Assembly: GCF_004348445.1 (NCBI RefSeq)
Contig: NZ_SMKV01000004.1
Coordinates: 62,001-126,000, forward strand
Length of the DNA: 64,000 nt
Direction: 5' to 3'
Source of the DNA: Saccharopolyspora aridisoli
Lineage (GTDB): Bacteria > Actinomycetota > Actinomycetes > Mycobacteriales > Pseudonocardiaceae
Shown in pieces: positions 33,770 through 43,193 of the stretch (positions within the stretch are counted from its first letter, which is position 1; each line of letters opens with the position of its first letter). A program made the translations under genes and the position numbers. The notes under the pieces are model-generated. The model ran no database searches. It had not been told where the DNA came from and was given only the letters and a program-made list of their open reading frames with translations.

Positions 33770-34546
33770 ATGACCACAAGTGACCCGCACAACACCGCGG
33801 CGAACGCGCGAGCGCTGGAGGGCAAGGTAGCTCTCGTCACCGGCGCCGCGGGTGGAATCGGCAAGGCCTGCGCGCAGGCGCTGGCCGCGGCCGGCGCCGC
33901 CGTGCACCTCGTCGACCAGCGCAGCGCTGCGCCCCTCGCGACCGAGATCAGCGGCGACTCCCACGTCGTCGATCTGTCGGACGCCGATGCGATCGCAGAA
34001 CTACCTCGCGAAATCGACATCCTCGTCAACAACGCCGGGTTGCAGCACGTCGCTCCGATCCACGAGTTCCCAGCCGAACGGTTCTCCCTGATCCACAAGG
34101 TCATGGTCTTGGCACCGTTCCTGCTCATGCAGCAGTGCCTTCCGCACATGTATTCCCAGCGGTGGGGACGGTTGGTGCACATCTCCAGCGTCCACGGCCT
34201 GCGCGCGAGTCCGTACAAGTCGGCGTACGTCTCGGCCAAGCACGCGCTGGAGGGGTTGAGCAAGACCGCCGCTCTCGAAGGTGCCGAGTTCGGGGTGACG
34301 AGCAACTGCATCAACCCGGGGTACGTGCGCACCCCGCTGGTGGAGAACCAGATCACCGACCAAGCGAAGGCCCATCAGATCAGCGAGGACGAGGTGACCG
34401 AACGCGTCCTCCTCTCCCGATCCGGCATCAAGAAGCTGATCGAACCCAGTGAGGTCGCCGAATCAGTTCTGTGGCTGAGCGGCGACCAATGCCCCTCGAT
34501 GACGGGAAGCTCGCTGTCCCTCGACGGCGGGTGGACCGCGCACTAG
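33770..34546 (+). CDS. SDR, 3-hydroxybutyrate dehydrogenase-like
   Basis: This is a 258-residue classical SDR with TGAAGGIGKA, NNAGLQHVAPI, ISSVHGLRASPYKSAYVSAKH (catalytic Ser, Tyr and Lys) and PGYVRTPLVE. The segment NNAGLQHV plus SPYKSAYV is close to D-beta-hydroxybutyrate dehydrogenases, which oxidise 3-hydroxybutyrate to acetoacetate with NAD+. Upstream in-frame ATG codons (33716) lie inside the dyad region and add a non-homologous tail, so 33770 is preferred. The MHS transporter follows after 46 bp, suggesting a transporter/dehydrogenase pair for a hydroxy acid. Confidence 0.8.
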   Translation: MTTSDPHNTAANARALEGKVALVTGAAGGIGKACAQALAAAGAAVHLVDQRSAAPLATEISGDSHVVDLSDADAIAELPREIDILVNNAGLQHVAPIHEFPAERFSLIHKVMVLAPFLLMQQCLPHMYSQRWGRLVHISSVHGLRASPYKSAYVSAKHALEGLSKTAALEGAEFGVTSNCINPGYVRTPLVENQITDQAKAHQISEDEVTERVLLSRSGIKKLIEPSEVAESVLWLSGDQCPSMTGSSLSLDGGWTAH

Positions 34547-34592
34547 CCGTGCTGCTGCCAGACATCCTGCTCCAACGAAGAAGCGGTGCATC

Positions 34593-35924
34593 ATGACACA
34601 GGAACGCACACCCGAACGCACATCGATTTCCAGGATCATCGGCGCCAGCCTGGTTGGCACCACGATCGAGTGGTACGACTTCTTCTTGTACGGCTCAGCG
34701 GCGGCGTTGGTGTTCAACAAGCTCTTCTTCCCGAACTCCGATCCGCTGACCGGAACGTTGTTGGCCTTCGGCACCTACGCGGCGGGATTCGGCGCCCGGC
34801 CGCTGGGCGGCCTGGTCTTCGGGCACTTCGGCGACAAGGTCGGCCGCAAGCGGCTGCTGGTGCTCAGCCTGCTCCTGATGGGCGGCGCGACCTGCGCGAT
34901 GGGTTTGTTGCCCACCTACGCCTCCGTGGGCATCGCCGCCCCCATCTTGTTGACCACCTTGCGTCTCGTGCAGGGTTTCGCGCTCGGCGGCGAATGGGGC
35001 GGTGCGGTTCTCATCGTCTCCGAACACGGATCACCGCAACGCAGGGGGTTCTGGGCGTCGTGGCCGCAGGCCGGTGCTCCAGGCGGCAACCTCCTGGCCA
35101 CGGGAGTTCTGGCCATCCTGGCCGCAGTCCAGTCCGACCAGGCGTTCCTGGACTGGGGATGGCGCATCCCGTTCCTGCTGTCCGGCGTGCTGGTCATGAT
35201 CGGCCTGTGGATTCGGCTCTCGGTGACGGAGTCGCCGGTGTTCCTGGAGGCCGCCGCGCAGGCCCGGCGCAGCTCAGCTGTGGTGCGCGCCCCGATCGCA
35301 CGGGTGCTGCGGGACAACTGGCGCGAGGTCCTGATCTCGATGGGTGCGCGCATGGGCGAGAACACCACCTACTACGTGATCACCGCCTTCATCCTCGTCT
35401 ACCTCACCGGCCCGGTGGGTCTGCCGAAGTCCGTGGGACTCAACGCCGTGCTCATCGGATCGATCGTGCACTTCGCGACGATCCCGCTGTGGGGCGCGCT
35501 GTCGGACCGTTGGGGCCGACGTCCGGTGATCATCATGGGCGCGCTCGGCAGCGGTGCGTGGGCCTTCGCGTTCTTCGGGCTGCTCGACACCGCGTCCCCT
35601 CTGGTGATCACTCTGGCCACGACGGTCGGCCTGGTCCTGCACGGCGCGATGTACGGTCCGCAAGCCGCGTTCTTCTCCGAGCTCTTCGGCACCCAGGTGC
35701 GCTACTCCGGTGCCTCCATCGGATACCAGCTGGCTTCAGTCGTCGCCGGTGGTCTCGCACCACTGATCGCCACAGCGCTGCTCAAGGGCTACGGCACCGC
35801 AGCGCCGGTCGCCCTCTACGTCGCAGCAGGAGCCGCCCTCACCGTGATCGCCACCGCGGTGTCTCGCGAGACCCGAGCAACCGGGCTCGGCTCGGTTCCC
35901 GAGCAACCCCACCAGGCGGTCTAG
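34593..35924 (+). CDS. MFS transporter, metabolite:H+ symporter (MHS) family
   Basis: This 443-residue protein with 12 TM segments has the MHS-type N-terminus IGASLVGTTIEWYDFFLYG and the loop 2-3 motif GHFGDKVGRKRLLV, then WGGAVLIVSEHG. The family includes ShiA, KgtP, proline/betaine carriers and dicarboxylate carriers, so the substrate is a small polar organic acid or betaine. It follows the SDR in the same direction and is followed by a strong hairpin. It sits in the plasma membrane. Substrate unknown. Confidence 0.88.
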   Translation: MTQERTPERTSISRIIGASLVGTTIEWYDFFLYGSAAALVFNKLFFPNSDPLTGTLLAFGTYAAGFGARPLGGLVFGHFGDKVGRKRLLVLSLLLMGGATCAMGLLPTYASVGIAAPILLTTLRLVQGFALGGEWGGAVLIVSEHGSPQRRGFWASWPQAGAPGGNLLATGVLAILAAVQSDQAFLDWGWRIPFLLSGVLVMIGLWIRLSVTESPVFLEAAAQARRSSAVVRAPIARVLRDNWREVLISMGARMGENTTYYVITAFILVYLTGPVGLPKSVGLNAVLIGSIVHFATIPLWGALSDRWGRRPVIIMGALGSGAWAFAFFGLLDTASPLVITLATTVGLVLHGAMYGPQAAFFSELFGTQVRYSGASIGYQLASVVAGGLAPLIATALLKGYGTAAPVALYVAAGAALTVIATAVSRETRATGLGSVPEQPHQAV

Positions 35925-35940
35925 CTCCGTCCTGCCTGCC

Positions 35941-35974
35941 GGGCACCAGCCGGCTCCCCGCCCGGCTGGTGCCC
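35941..35974 (+). terminator. Hairpin between the MHS transporter and the regulator
   Basis: Thirteen-base perfect arms (GGGCACCAGCCGG and its complement) with an 8-base loop lie 17 bp after the transporter stop. There is no T tract. It probably ends or attenuates the SDR-MHS transcript ahead of the regulator ATG at 36002. Confidence 0.75.
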
Positions 35975-36001
35975 CCGATCCCACCGAGGAGAATCGGGCG
36001 C

Positions 36002-37894
36002 ATGGATCAGGCAGCAGCGGCGCTGCGGCGCCTGCTGACCTTGCTCGCTGACAACGCGCCGAGCGAGCAGGTCGCGCAGGTCGCCGTCACCGCCCGCACG
36101 TCCGGAGCGTCCGAGGCCGATCTCGAGGAGATCGAGCGGGCCAGCGAGCTCGCGCTCCGGGTGCACCGCAAGGTCGCCGAACACGAACGCAGGCAAACGG
36201 AGTTGGCGGCGCTCTTCGACAGCGCCAGCGACCTGGCCGGGGTGCGCGACCTGAACGCGGTCCTCCGCTCGATCGTTCACCGCGCCCGCATGCTGCTAGC
36301 CGCTGACATCGCCTACCTGTCGCTCAACGACGAGATCCGCGAAGAGACCTACATGCGGGTGACCGATGGATCGATCTCGGCGCAATTCCAGCAGGTCCGT
36401 CTCGGCATGGGCGAGGGCCTCGGCGGCCTCGTCGCCCAAACAGCCCGCCCGTACGCGACCGCCGACTACGCCGCGGACTCCCGGTTCGCCCACACCACCC
36501 CCATTGACGCTGCCGTCGACGAAGAAGGCCTGGTCGCCATCCTGGGCGTGCCGCTGTCGCTCAACGACGAGGTCATCGGCGTGCTCTTCGCGGCTTTCCG
36601 CACAGCACACGACTTCTCACGAGATGAAGTGGCACTGCTGGCCTCGCTGGCCGACCACGCGGCAATCGCGATCGACACGGCCCGGTTGATCGAGGAAACG
36701 CGCAAGGCGGTCGACGAGCTCAACGAGGCCAACGAAACGATCCGCAAGCACAACGAGGCGATGCAGCACTCGGAGCACGCCCACGACCGACTCACCGATC
36801 TGGTGCTCCGCGAGGAGGACATCTCCGAGGTCGCCGCAGCGGTTGCGACCATGTTCGCTGGCGGCCTGGCCATTCACGATGCCGACGGCAACGAACTCGC
36901 GCGTGTCGGAACCAGTCCCCTACCGCAGCCGCACGAAGCGGTCGCGGCATCGCGCAAGGCCGGCCGGGCCGTAGCGCACGAGACCAACTGGGTGTACGCC
37001 GTTCTTGCCGGACCCGAACTCCTGGGCAGCCTGGTCCTCACCGGATGCCCTGCGCTTTCCGACGTGGACCGCCGCGTCTTCGAACGAGCCGGCGTGGTCA
37101 CCGCTCTGCTGCTCCTGCTCCAGCGTTCCACCGCCGAAGCCGAGAACAAGGTCGGCGGTGAGCTGGTCGCCGACCTGCTCACCGCCCCGCAGCGAGATCC
37201 CGCGGGGCTGGTAGCGCGCGCACGTCGGCTCGGTGTCGAGCTCACGAGCCCGCATTCGGTGCTGGTGGCGCATGCCGAGGGCGTCCCGAGAGAGCGGCTG
37301 GCCACAGCCGTCGCCTGGAGCGCCCGGGCCGCCGGTGGCGTGGCCGGCGCTCTCGAGGACCAGGTCGCACTGCTGCCGAACACCGAACCCGGCAAAGCCG
37401 CCAAGTCCTTCGCCCATGGACTCACCGACTCCCTCGGTGCTCGTGTGACCGTGGGCGCCGCCGGGCCGGCCTCGGGACCGCAAGCCCTCGCGCAGACCTA
37501 CACCGAAGCCAGGAGGTGCATGCGCGCGCTGCTCGCGCTCGGTCGCGACGGCGATGGCGCGGCGATGGGCGACCTCGGGTTCATCGGGATGGTGCTCGGC
37601 GAGAGAGCCGACGCCCGCGGCTACGTCCGGTCGGTCCTCGGTCCCGTGCTCGACTACGACGCGCTTCGCGGCACCGAGCTGATCGAGACGCTCGAGGCCT
37701 ACTTCGCCTCCCACATGAACCTCAACCGCACCAAGGAGCTCTTGCAGATCCACGTCAACACCGTCTCGCAGCGCCTGGAGCGCATTGGGACGCTCCTCGG
37801 CGACGGCTGGCAGGCACCCGACATCTCGCTGGAGATCCAACTCGCACTGCGCCTCAACAAGATCATCGATGATGCCCCCGCCGACCGCGGCTGA
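36002..37894 (+). CDS. GAF-domain PucR/CdaR-type transcriptional activator
   Basis: This 630-residue protein has a helical N-terminus with a coiled-coil-like region (about 40-75), then a GAF domain (about 75-225; GMGEGLGGLVAQTARPY, LVAILGVPL, VIGVLFAAF). A second coiled coil follows (ETRKAVDELNEANETIRKHNEAM), then the CdaR GGDEF-like region, and a C-terminal PucR helix-turn-helix (NRTKELLQIHVNTVSQRLERIGTLL in sequence context). GAGGAG precedes the ATG. Regulators of this build activate adjacent catabolic operons in response to a small ligand bound by GAF. The nearest target is the SDR-MHS pair upstream. Confidence 0.85.
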   Translation: MDQAAAALRRLLTLLADNAPSEQVAQVAVTARTSGASEADLEEIERASELALRVHRKVAEHERRQTELAALFDSASDLAGVRDLNAVLRSIVHRARMLLAADIAYLSLNDEIREETYMRVTDGSISAQFQQVRLGMGEGLGGLVAQTARPYATADYAADSRFAHTTPIDAAVDEEGLVAILGVPLSLNDEVIGVLFAAFRTAHDFSRDEVALLASLADHAAIAIDTARLIEETRKAVDELNEANETIRKHNEAMQHSEHAHDRLTDLVLREEDISEVAAAVATMFAGGLAIHDADGNELARVGTSPLPQPHEAVAASRKAGRAVAHETNWVYAVLAGPELLGSLVLTGCPALSDVDRRVFERAGVVTALLLLLQRSTAEAENKVGGELVADLLTAPQRDPAGLVARARRLGVELTSPHSVLVAHAEGVPRERLATAVAWSARAAGGVAGALEDQVALLPNTEPGKAAKSFAHGLTDSLGARVTVGAAGPASGPQALAQTYTEARRCMRALLALGRDGDGAAMGDLGFIGMVLGERADARGYVRSVLGPVLDYDALRGTELIETLEAYFASHMNLNRTKELLQIHVNTVSQRLERIGTLLGDGWQAPDISLEIQLALRLNKIIDDAPADRG

Positions 37895-38031
37895 AGGCGA
37901 GCGTCCGCGATCGCGCCAGGACGGTGCAGGTGTGGCTGGTGGGACGACCTCGGGGTCGGGGGTCGCCCGCCGTACCGGTTTCGATTGCGCGTCCGGTTGC
38001 CGATCCCGCTGGAAACCGTCGCGGGGGGCCT

Positions 38032-39003
38032 TCAGCGAAGGTCGTCGATGACATAGGTGTCGGGCCTGCAGTACCCAGGTTCGTCCGGTTTCTGCATGAT
38101 CACGCCCTCGAGCCACGTGCGGTAACCACGCGCGAGCAAACGTCGGCAGGCGTCGTGACGAGCCGCGTTGACACCGGCGACCATTCGTTCGAGTCCGCGC
38201 TTACCCGCCAGGTCCTCGCAGGCGTCAAGCAGCCGCTCGAAGATCACCGGTGCGTCCGCTCCCGGCCGCACTGCCCCGAACTTGATGAAGCACGCCCCAC
38301 TACCAGCTTCACCCGCGCCGGTGTGGCACACCGCGAACCCGAGAAGTTCCGCGTCTCCGTGCAGGAGCACGGTATCGCCGAGCCCCTGGGCGTGCGTGGA
38401 CCTGAGCTCGTGCGCCACGTCGAGACCGTCGAAAATGGCGTTGGTCACCTCGAAGCATCCGCGCACAACGCCATCGCGCTCGGCCTCCGGAGTCTCGGAG
38501 TACGTCGTGTACCCGTGAACATCGATGACGGGCGACACCGGCTTGTCCATCAGCGGCGTCAGGTACTGCGGCCAGAACCCGAACTTCTGGTAGAGGCCGA
38601 TGTGCTGCGGACTCTGCGGAAAGGTGAACAGGCCCGCTTGGCGTACCTGCCACCTCTCGAAGAGGTCCATGACCGGCCGCATGAGGAGACTGGCGATCCC
38701 CTGCCCCCACAAGTCCGGTCGGACCGTGATGGGACCGAAGAACCCGAAGCTCCCCCAGCGGGTGACGAAGTTGGAACCGACGATCTCCCCGTCGCGTTCC
38801 GCCGCGAACGCCCAGTCCGGAGCGGCGGTGAAACGAGGCTGGACGTACTCCACGTCACCGAACACCGTGACCGGTTCCGGAACGCCGAGGAATGTGCCGA
38901 ACGCGGTGCGCATGATGAAATCGGCGGCATCGAGGTCACCCGCCTGCAGCGGACGCACCGACACACCGGCTCCAGCAGACGCAGGAGATTCAGTGATGGG
39001 CAC
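38032..39003 (-). CDS. Two-domain GNAT N-acetyltransferase
   Basis: The 323-residue protein has an N-terminal GNAT domain with the acetyl-CoA loop VRPDLWGQGIASLLM and YQKFGFWPQY, and a second GNAT-like half ending ACRRLLARGYRTWLEGVIM. The GTG at 39003 is preceded by GGGGGGT; the open frame extends further upstream only into a decayed metallo-hydrolase. The gene is convergent with the GAF regulator (about 135 bp apart). The substrate is unknown. Confidence 0.78.
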   Translation of the reverse strand: MPITESPASAGAGVSVRPLQAGDLDAADFIMRTAFGTFLGVPEPVTVFGDVEYVQPRFTAAPDWAFAAERDGEIVGSNFVTRWGSFGFFGPITVRPDLWGQGIASLLMRPVMDLFERWQVRQAGLFTFPQSPQHIGLYQKFGFWPQYLTPLMDKPVSPVIDVHGYTTYSETPEAERDGVVRGCFEVTNAIFDGLDVAHELRSTHAQGLGDTVLLHGDAELLGFAVCHTGAGEAGSGACFIKFGAVRPGADAPVIFERLLDACEDLAGKRGLERMVAGVNAARHDACRRLLARGYRTWLEGVIMQKPDEPGYCRPDTYVIDDLR

Positions 39004-39094
39004 CGTCCACCCCCCAGAAGTTGGCGCTCCCCTCGGTGAACCATGGTCGCTCACCGTCGACCGGGCGGCAAGCCAGGCAAGCACAGTCGTGGTC

Positions 39095-39376
39095 ACCGCT
39101 GCGGGCGGTGGCGGCGTTGAGCAGGATCGGCGTGGGAACTTCTCGACCAGCACCGGTGCTTGATTGACGTGGTCGTCGTGCGCGTGGGTGCACACGATGG
39201 CCTTGACGTGCCGGTCCCCCGACGGCCTGCACGATGGCCTCGGCATCGTGCGCGGCGTCGATCACCCGACCTCGTGGTCGTCACCGACGATCCGAACGTT
39301 GTTGTCGACATCGAAGCTCCCTCCGTCGAGGTTGAACGTCCCGGATGTGACGAACTGGTCGATCGGCGGCGCCATC
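39095..39376 (-). pseudogene. Decayed metallo-beta-lactamase-fold hydrolase (N-terminal part)
   Basis: Three frames must be joined to read the gene: FVTSGTFNLDGGSFDVDNN to DDHEVG, then VIDAAHDAEAIVQAV, then DRHVKAIVCTHAHDDHVNQAP with the zinc motif HAHDDH, then TPILLNAAT. Single-base slips occur at about 39262, at a G run near 39218, and near 39128. The distal half of the gene is not present; the GNAT gene begins there. It is clearly non-functional. Confidence 0.78.
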
Positions 39377-39377
39377 C

Positions 39378-39565
39378 GAGGATCACCACCGAACGGAGCA
39401 CCTCCCCGCGGTTCTTGCCGAAGGCTCGCTCGACCCCGCCGAAGGTGATTTCCTCGGTCACGAACTTCTCCAGTGGGAACCGGGCTGGGAGGAACAGATC
39501 GATGTAGAGCGGGAAGTCCCGACTGGGCAAGCAGTCGCCGTACCAGGACGACTTCAGCCCTTCCC
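39378..39565 (-). pseudogene. C-terminal remnant of an S-(hydroxymethyl)mycothiol dehydrogenase-like zinc alcohol dehydrogenase
   Basis: The minus frame reads GLKSSWYGDCLPSRDFPLYI, then FPLEKFVTEEITFGGVERAFG and GEVLRSVVIL, which fits the C-terminal 60 residues of actinobacterial mycothiol-dependent formaldehyde dehydrogenase. The remaining roughly 300 residues are missing, replaced by the downstream end of the MFS gene at 39575. The MBL-fold remnant follows directly, the same gene order in which intact copies often occur. Confidence 0.72.
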
Positions 39566-39574
39566 CTCGAGGGT

Positions 39575-40957
39575 TCAGTGATCGCGCACTCGGCTCGGCT
39601 CGGTGGTAGGGGCGAGCGCAGAGCATTCGTGCAGAGCCATGCCACGTGTTTCCGGCGCCCAGACGAGGGAGATGACCGCACCGGTCAGGCTGATCACCGC
39701 GGCGGCGAGCATTGTTCCGCCGACGCCCCAGCTCGTCAGCGCGACCGGGACGAGATACGTGCCGATGGCCGCGCCGATCCGGCTCGCAGAGGAGGCAAGA
39801 CCCACGGCGGAGCCGCGCACCTCGGTCGGGAACAGTTCATTCGGGTAGATCCACTGCAGGATTTGCGAGCCGCCGGTGAAGATCGCGTACGCGACGAACA
39901 AGATCATGATCACGGCCGACGGGGCCTCCGGGAAAAGCCCTAGCACGAGCAATGCCAGACCCGACCAGACGAAGCTGTGGATCACCAGAGGGCGCCGACC
40001 CATGCGGTTCACGGACAACAGCGCGATCACGCAGCCAATCAGGAACATGACGGTGATCAGCGCCTCGCCGATGTTGGCCAGGCCTCCCTGGAGCCGGAGA
40101 GCGCTTAGGATTTTCGGACCGAACGCGTAGATGGCGAAGAGCGGTACGACAGAACAGGTCCAGAAGGCGGTGACGTAGAGCATCCGCCCGCCGTAGCCGG
40201 AACGCAGTATCGCCTTGAGGTCGACGTTCTCGCGCTCGCCGCCCTCGGCCGGCAGGTCGGCGAGCGTCACATCAGGCCCGTAAACCTGTTTGAGGACGGC
40301 CTCGGCCGCGTCAGGGCGACCCTTGCTGGCCAGCCAGCGCGGCGACTCCGGCGTGCCCAGACGCAACAGCACGATGATCGTGGCGGGCAGAGCAGCGCTG
40401 ACGAGCATCCACCGCCAGCCGTCGTCGCCCGTCGTCAGCAGCACCTCACCCACGATGTAGGCCGCTGCGGCGCCCACGAACCACATGACCACCAGACCAC
40501 CGAGCAGCGGACCGCGGTAGCGGCGCGGCGTGAACTCGGCCAGCAGTGAGGTGGCGATGGGGTAGTCGGCACCGACCGCCATGCCGATCAGCAGTCGCAG
40601 GACGAACAACCACACCGGATCGGTGGCCCAGAACTGGGCCACCGAGCACCCGATGATGGCGATCAGGTCGACGGTGTAGAGGGTCTGCCGACCGAACTTG
40701 TCGGTCAGGTAACCGCCCGCGAACGCACCGAGGAAGATCCCGATGAGCGCGGACGCACCGATCAGTCCCTGTGCGGAATCAGAGAGTTTCAGCTGCGGCG
40801 TGATCTGCACCATGGCGACGCCGATGACGCTGAGGATGTAGCCGTCGAGGAAGGGGCCCCCGGCCGAGTAGAGCGCGAGCTTCTTGTGGAAGCGCGACAG
40901 CGGCGCGTCGTCCAGTCTGCTTCCCGTGTTGCTTGCTTGTTCAGTCGTCACAGTCAC
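39575..40957 (-). CDS. MFS transporter, sugar-porter/aromatic-acid-like
   Basis: This 460-residue, 12-TM major facilitator has GGYLTDKFGRQTLY at loop 2-3, RLLIGMAVGADYPI in TM4-5, the sugar-porter signature PESPRWL before the central loop, NRMGRRPLV at loop 8-9, and YPNELFPTEVRGSAVG late in the protein. It is followed by a short tail, and its stop falls close to the dehydrogenase remnant, as if that DNA was joined there secondarily. It starts 16 bp downstream of the flavoenzyme stop at 40974, so the two form an operon; the cargo may be the flavoenzyme's substrate. Confidence 0.85.
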   Translation of the reverse strand: MTVTTEQASNTGSRLDDAPLSRFHKKLALYSAGGPFLDGYILSVIGVAMVQITPQLKLSDSAQGLIGASALIGIFLGAFAGGYLTDKFGRQTLYTVDLIAIIGCSVAQFWATDPVWLFVLRLLIGMAVGADYPIATSLLAEFTPRRYRGPLLGGLVVMWFVGAAAAYIVGEVLLTTGDDGWRWMLVSAALPATIIVLLRLGTPESPRWLASKGRPDAAEAVLKQVYGPDVTLADLPAEGGERENVDLKAILRSGYGGRMLYVTAFWTCSVVPLFAIYAFGPKILSALRLQGGLANIGEALITVMFLIGCVIALLSVNRMGRRPLVIHSFVWSGLALLVLGLFPEAPSAVIMILFVAYAIFTGGSQILQWIYPNELFPTEVRGSAVGLASSASRIGAAIGTYLVPVALTSWGVGGTMLAAAVISLTGAVISLVWAPETRGMALHECSALAPTTEPSRVRDH

Positions 40958-40973
40958 TCCTCATTGACCCAGG

Positions 40974-43049
40974 TCAGATGGACAGCGCTATGCGGCGGGC
41001 GTCATACATCGCGGCGTGGATGTTGCGGCTGGCCACGGCATCGCCGATGCGGTACAGCCGGTAGGTCCCGTCGGGGTTGTTCACCAGCTGCTGCGGTGCG
41101 CCAGCGGCGAGCGCATCGAGGTCGACCTCGCCGAGGTTGGCGGAGGCGTCCTTGAGCTCGAGGTAGACCTCGTCGTTGGGTACCGTGCCGTGCTCGACGA
41201 CGACCTGGTCCACCACGCGTTCGGAAGTTTCGCTGGTGTAGTCGTTCCCGATCACTGCCACCAGCCCGTCATCACCGCGCCGGACCTCACGCAGCGTGTG
41301 GTCTGGAGTGAGACGTGCGCCGGCGCGGTAGAACGCCTCCAGGTAAGCCGGGTACAGCACACCCTTGACCTCGTGGCCCACCACTCGGTCGGGGGTGACG
41401 ATCTCGACTGCCGAGCCCGCCTCGATGAGTCGTTCCGCCGTGGACAGTGCCTGGTCGCCGCCGTGATCGTCGAAGACCAGAACACGTCGGCCCGGTGCTA
41501 CCTCGCCACTGAGGACATCCCACGTCGAGACCGTCAATTCCCCCCCAGCGGCCAGTTCCGGCGCTGCGGGCAGACCGCCGGTCGCGTTGATCACGACGTC
41601 CGGGGCGAGCGCGAGCACATCATCGGCATCGGCGTAGGAACCTCGCCGCACGGTGACACCCAGACGGCGCGCCTCGCTCTCCAACCAGTTGACGATGCTC
41701 AGCAGCTCCTTCTGCCGATCGTTCGCCCGAGCGGCAAGCTGCACCTGGCCACCGATCTGATCGGCCGCCTCCAAGAGCGTTACGTCATGGCCACTTTCGG
41801 CACAGACACGGGCTGCCTCCAGCCCGGCCGGACCGCCCCCGACAACGACGACCTTCTTGCTGTTCTCGGCCGCCGGCGCGACGTGCGGGATCAACTCCTC
41901 GCGGCCCGTGGCCGGGTTGTGCAGGCACAGCCCGTCACGCCCGATGTAGATGCGGTTGATGCAGTACGACGCGCCGACGCACGGGCGGATCCGGTCCTCC
42001 TCACCCGCCTCGAGTTTCCGCACGATGTGCGGATCGGCGATGTGCGCGCGCACCATGCCGACGAGGTCCAGGCAGCCTTCCTGCAACGCATGACGTGCCG
42101 TGGGCAGGTCCGCGATTCGGCCCGCGTGGATGATCGGCAGCCCCACCTTCTGCTTGAACGCCTTCACACGCGGCAGGTGCTCACCGAGGGGACTGCCGAG
42201 CGGCGCGATCTGCTGAGCGAGCTCGACATCGGTCGTCGCGGATCCCACGGACACCGAGATGAAGTCGACGAGCCCCGAGGCGGCCAAGCGCTGGCCGATC
42301 GCGATGGCGTCCTGCGGGGTCACACCTCCCTCTGGTTCCTCGGCGCTCATGCGGATTCCGACGATGTAGTCGTCGCCGACCTCGGCGCGAACCGCCTCGA
42401 ACACCTCGAAAGCGAACCGGACGCGGTTGTCGAAGCTGCCGCCGTAACGGTCCGTGCGCCTGTTCATCCGCGGCGACCAGAACTGCTCGATCAAGTGCCC
42501 GCCGTGCGCGCTGATCTCGACGCCGTCCAGCCCGCCTTCCTTGCACCGCCGGGCGGCGTCGGCATATGCGCGCACAGCGCGACGGATGTCGAATTCCTCC
42601 ATCGCTTTCGGAAAGCTCCGGTGCGCCTGTTCCCGCAGAGGGGACGAGGACACGGTCGGCAACCAGTCCGCGGTGTCCCACGTCGTACGCCGGCCCATGT
42701 GCGTGATCTGACTCATGATCGCCCCGCCGTGGGAGTGCACTCGATCGGCGATCTGCCGGAGGTACGGAATGATCGTGTCGTCGGCGATCGAGAGCTGACC
42801 GAACGACGACGGGGAGTCGATCGCGACGTTCGCCGACCCACCGATCATGGTCAGCGCCATGCCGCCCTTGGCCTTCTCCTCGTGGTAGAGCTGATAACGC
42901 AACTTCGGCTTGCCGTCCTCGGCGTAGGCCGACTCGTGACTGGTACTGACGATGCGGTTGCGCAACCGCAGGTGCTTGAGCTGGAACGGCTCCAGCAGCG
43001 GATCGACCGATCCACCGGCCCGGGCACCGTCAAGCGAATCGCGGGACAC
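40974..43049 (-). CDS. FMN/FAD oxidoreductase of the 2,4-dienoyl-CoA reductase/trimethylamine dehydrogenase family, N-methylproline demethylase-like
   Basis: This 691-residue protein has an OYE-type TIM barrel (about 1-340; SQITHMGRRTTWDTADW, ISAHGGHLIEQFWSP, NRRTDRYGG), a Cys-rich Fe-S linker and a C-terminal FAD/NAD half with VVVVGGGPAGLEAA near 395. The linker reads CVGASYC at 357-363 and ends at Cys375; Ala360 stands where dienoyl-CoA reductase and trimethylamine dehydrogenase have a cluster cysteine. That CVGA-Y-C wording is what I recall for N-methylproline (stachydrine pathway) demethylases. The GTG at 43049 has GGAGGG upstream; an ATG at 43148 would add a non-homologous His/Gly-rich tail. 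Next to hydroxyproline genes, a (hydroxy)proline betaine or N-methylproline substrate is plausible. Confidence 0.72.
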   Translation of the reverse strand: MSRDSLDGARAGGSVDPLLEPFQLKHLRLRNRIVSTSHESAYAEDGKPKLRYQLYHEEKAKGGMALTMIGGSANVAIDSPSSFGQLSIADDTIIPYLRQIADRVHSHGGAIMSQITHMGRRTTWDTADWLPTVSSSPLREQAHRSFPKAMEEFDIRRAVRAYADAARRCKEGGLDGVEISAHGGHLIEQFWSPRMNRRTDRYGGSFDNRVRFAFEVFEAVRAEVGDDYIVGIRMSAEEPEGGVTPQDAIAIGQRLAASGLVDFISVSVGSATTDVELAQQIAPLGSPLGEHLPRVKAFKQKVGLPIIHAGRIADLPTARHALQEGCLDLVGMVRAHIADPHIVRKLEAGEEDRIRPCVGASYCINRIYIGRDGLCLHNPATGREELIPHVAPAAENSKKVVVVGGGPAGLEAARVCAESGHDVTLLEAADQIGGQVQLAARANDRQKELLSIVNWLESEARRLGVTVRRGSYADADDVLALAPDVVINATGGLPAAPELAAGGELTVSTWDVLSGEVAPGRRVLVFDDHGGDQALSTAERLIEAGSAVEIVTPDRVVGHEVKGVLYPAYLEAFYRAGARLTPDHTLREVRRGDDGLVAVIGNDYTSETSERVVDQVVVEHGTVPNDEVYLELKDASANLGEVDLDALAAGAPQQLVNNPDGTYRLYRIGDAVASRNIHAAMYDARRIALSI

Positions 43050-43193
43050 TTGCCCTCCAAAGAGAAGTGAATGGTGCTTGTGGCCTGCACCACCTTCATG
43101 GTGTGGGGCAAAACACTCGCAGCCGGAGGCCGTCCCGTCTTCCGACATCTGTCATGAATCCCAGCGGTTAGCGTGCGACATTCTGTCCAGTGC

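Noticed and set aside
33770-35924. Membership of the SDR and MHS transporter in the polyketide cluster
   Set aside because: They are about 6 kb away, on the opposite strand, separated by unrelated and decayed genes, and resemble primary catabolic enzymes with their own regulator.
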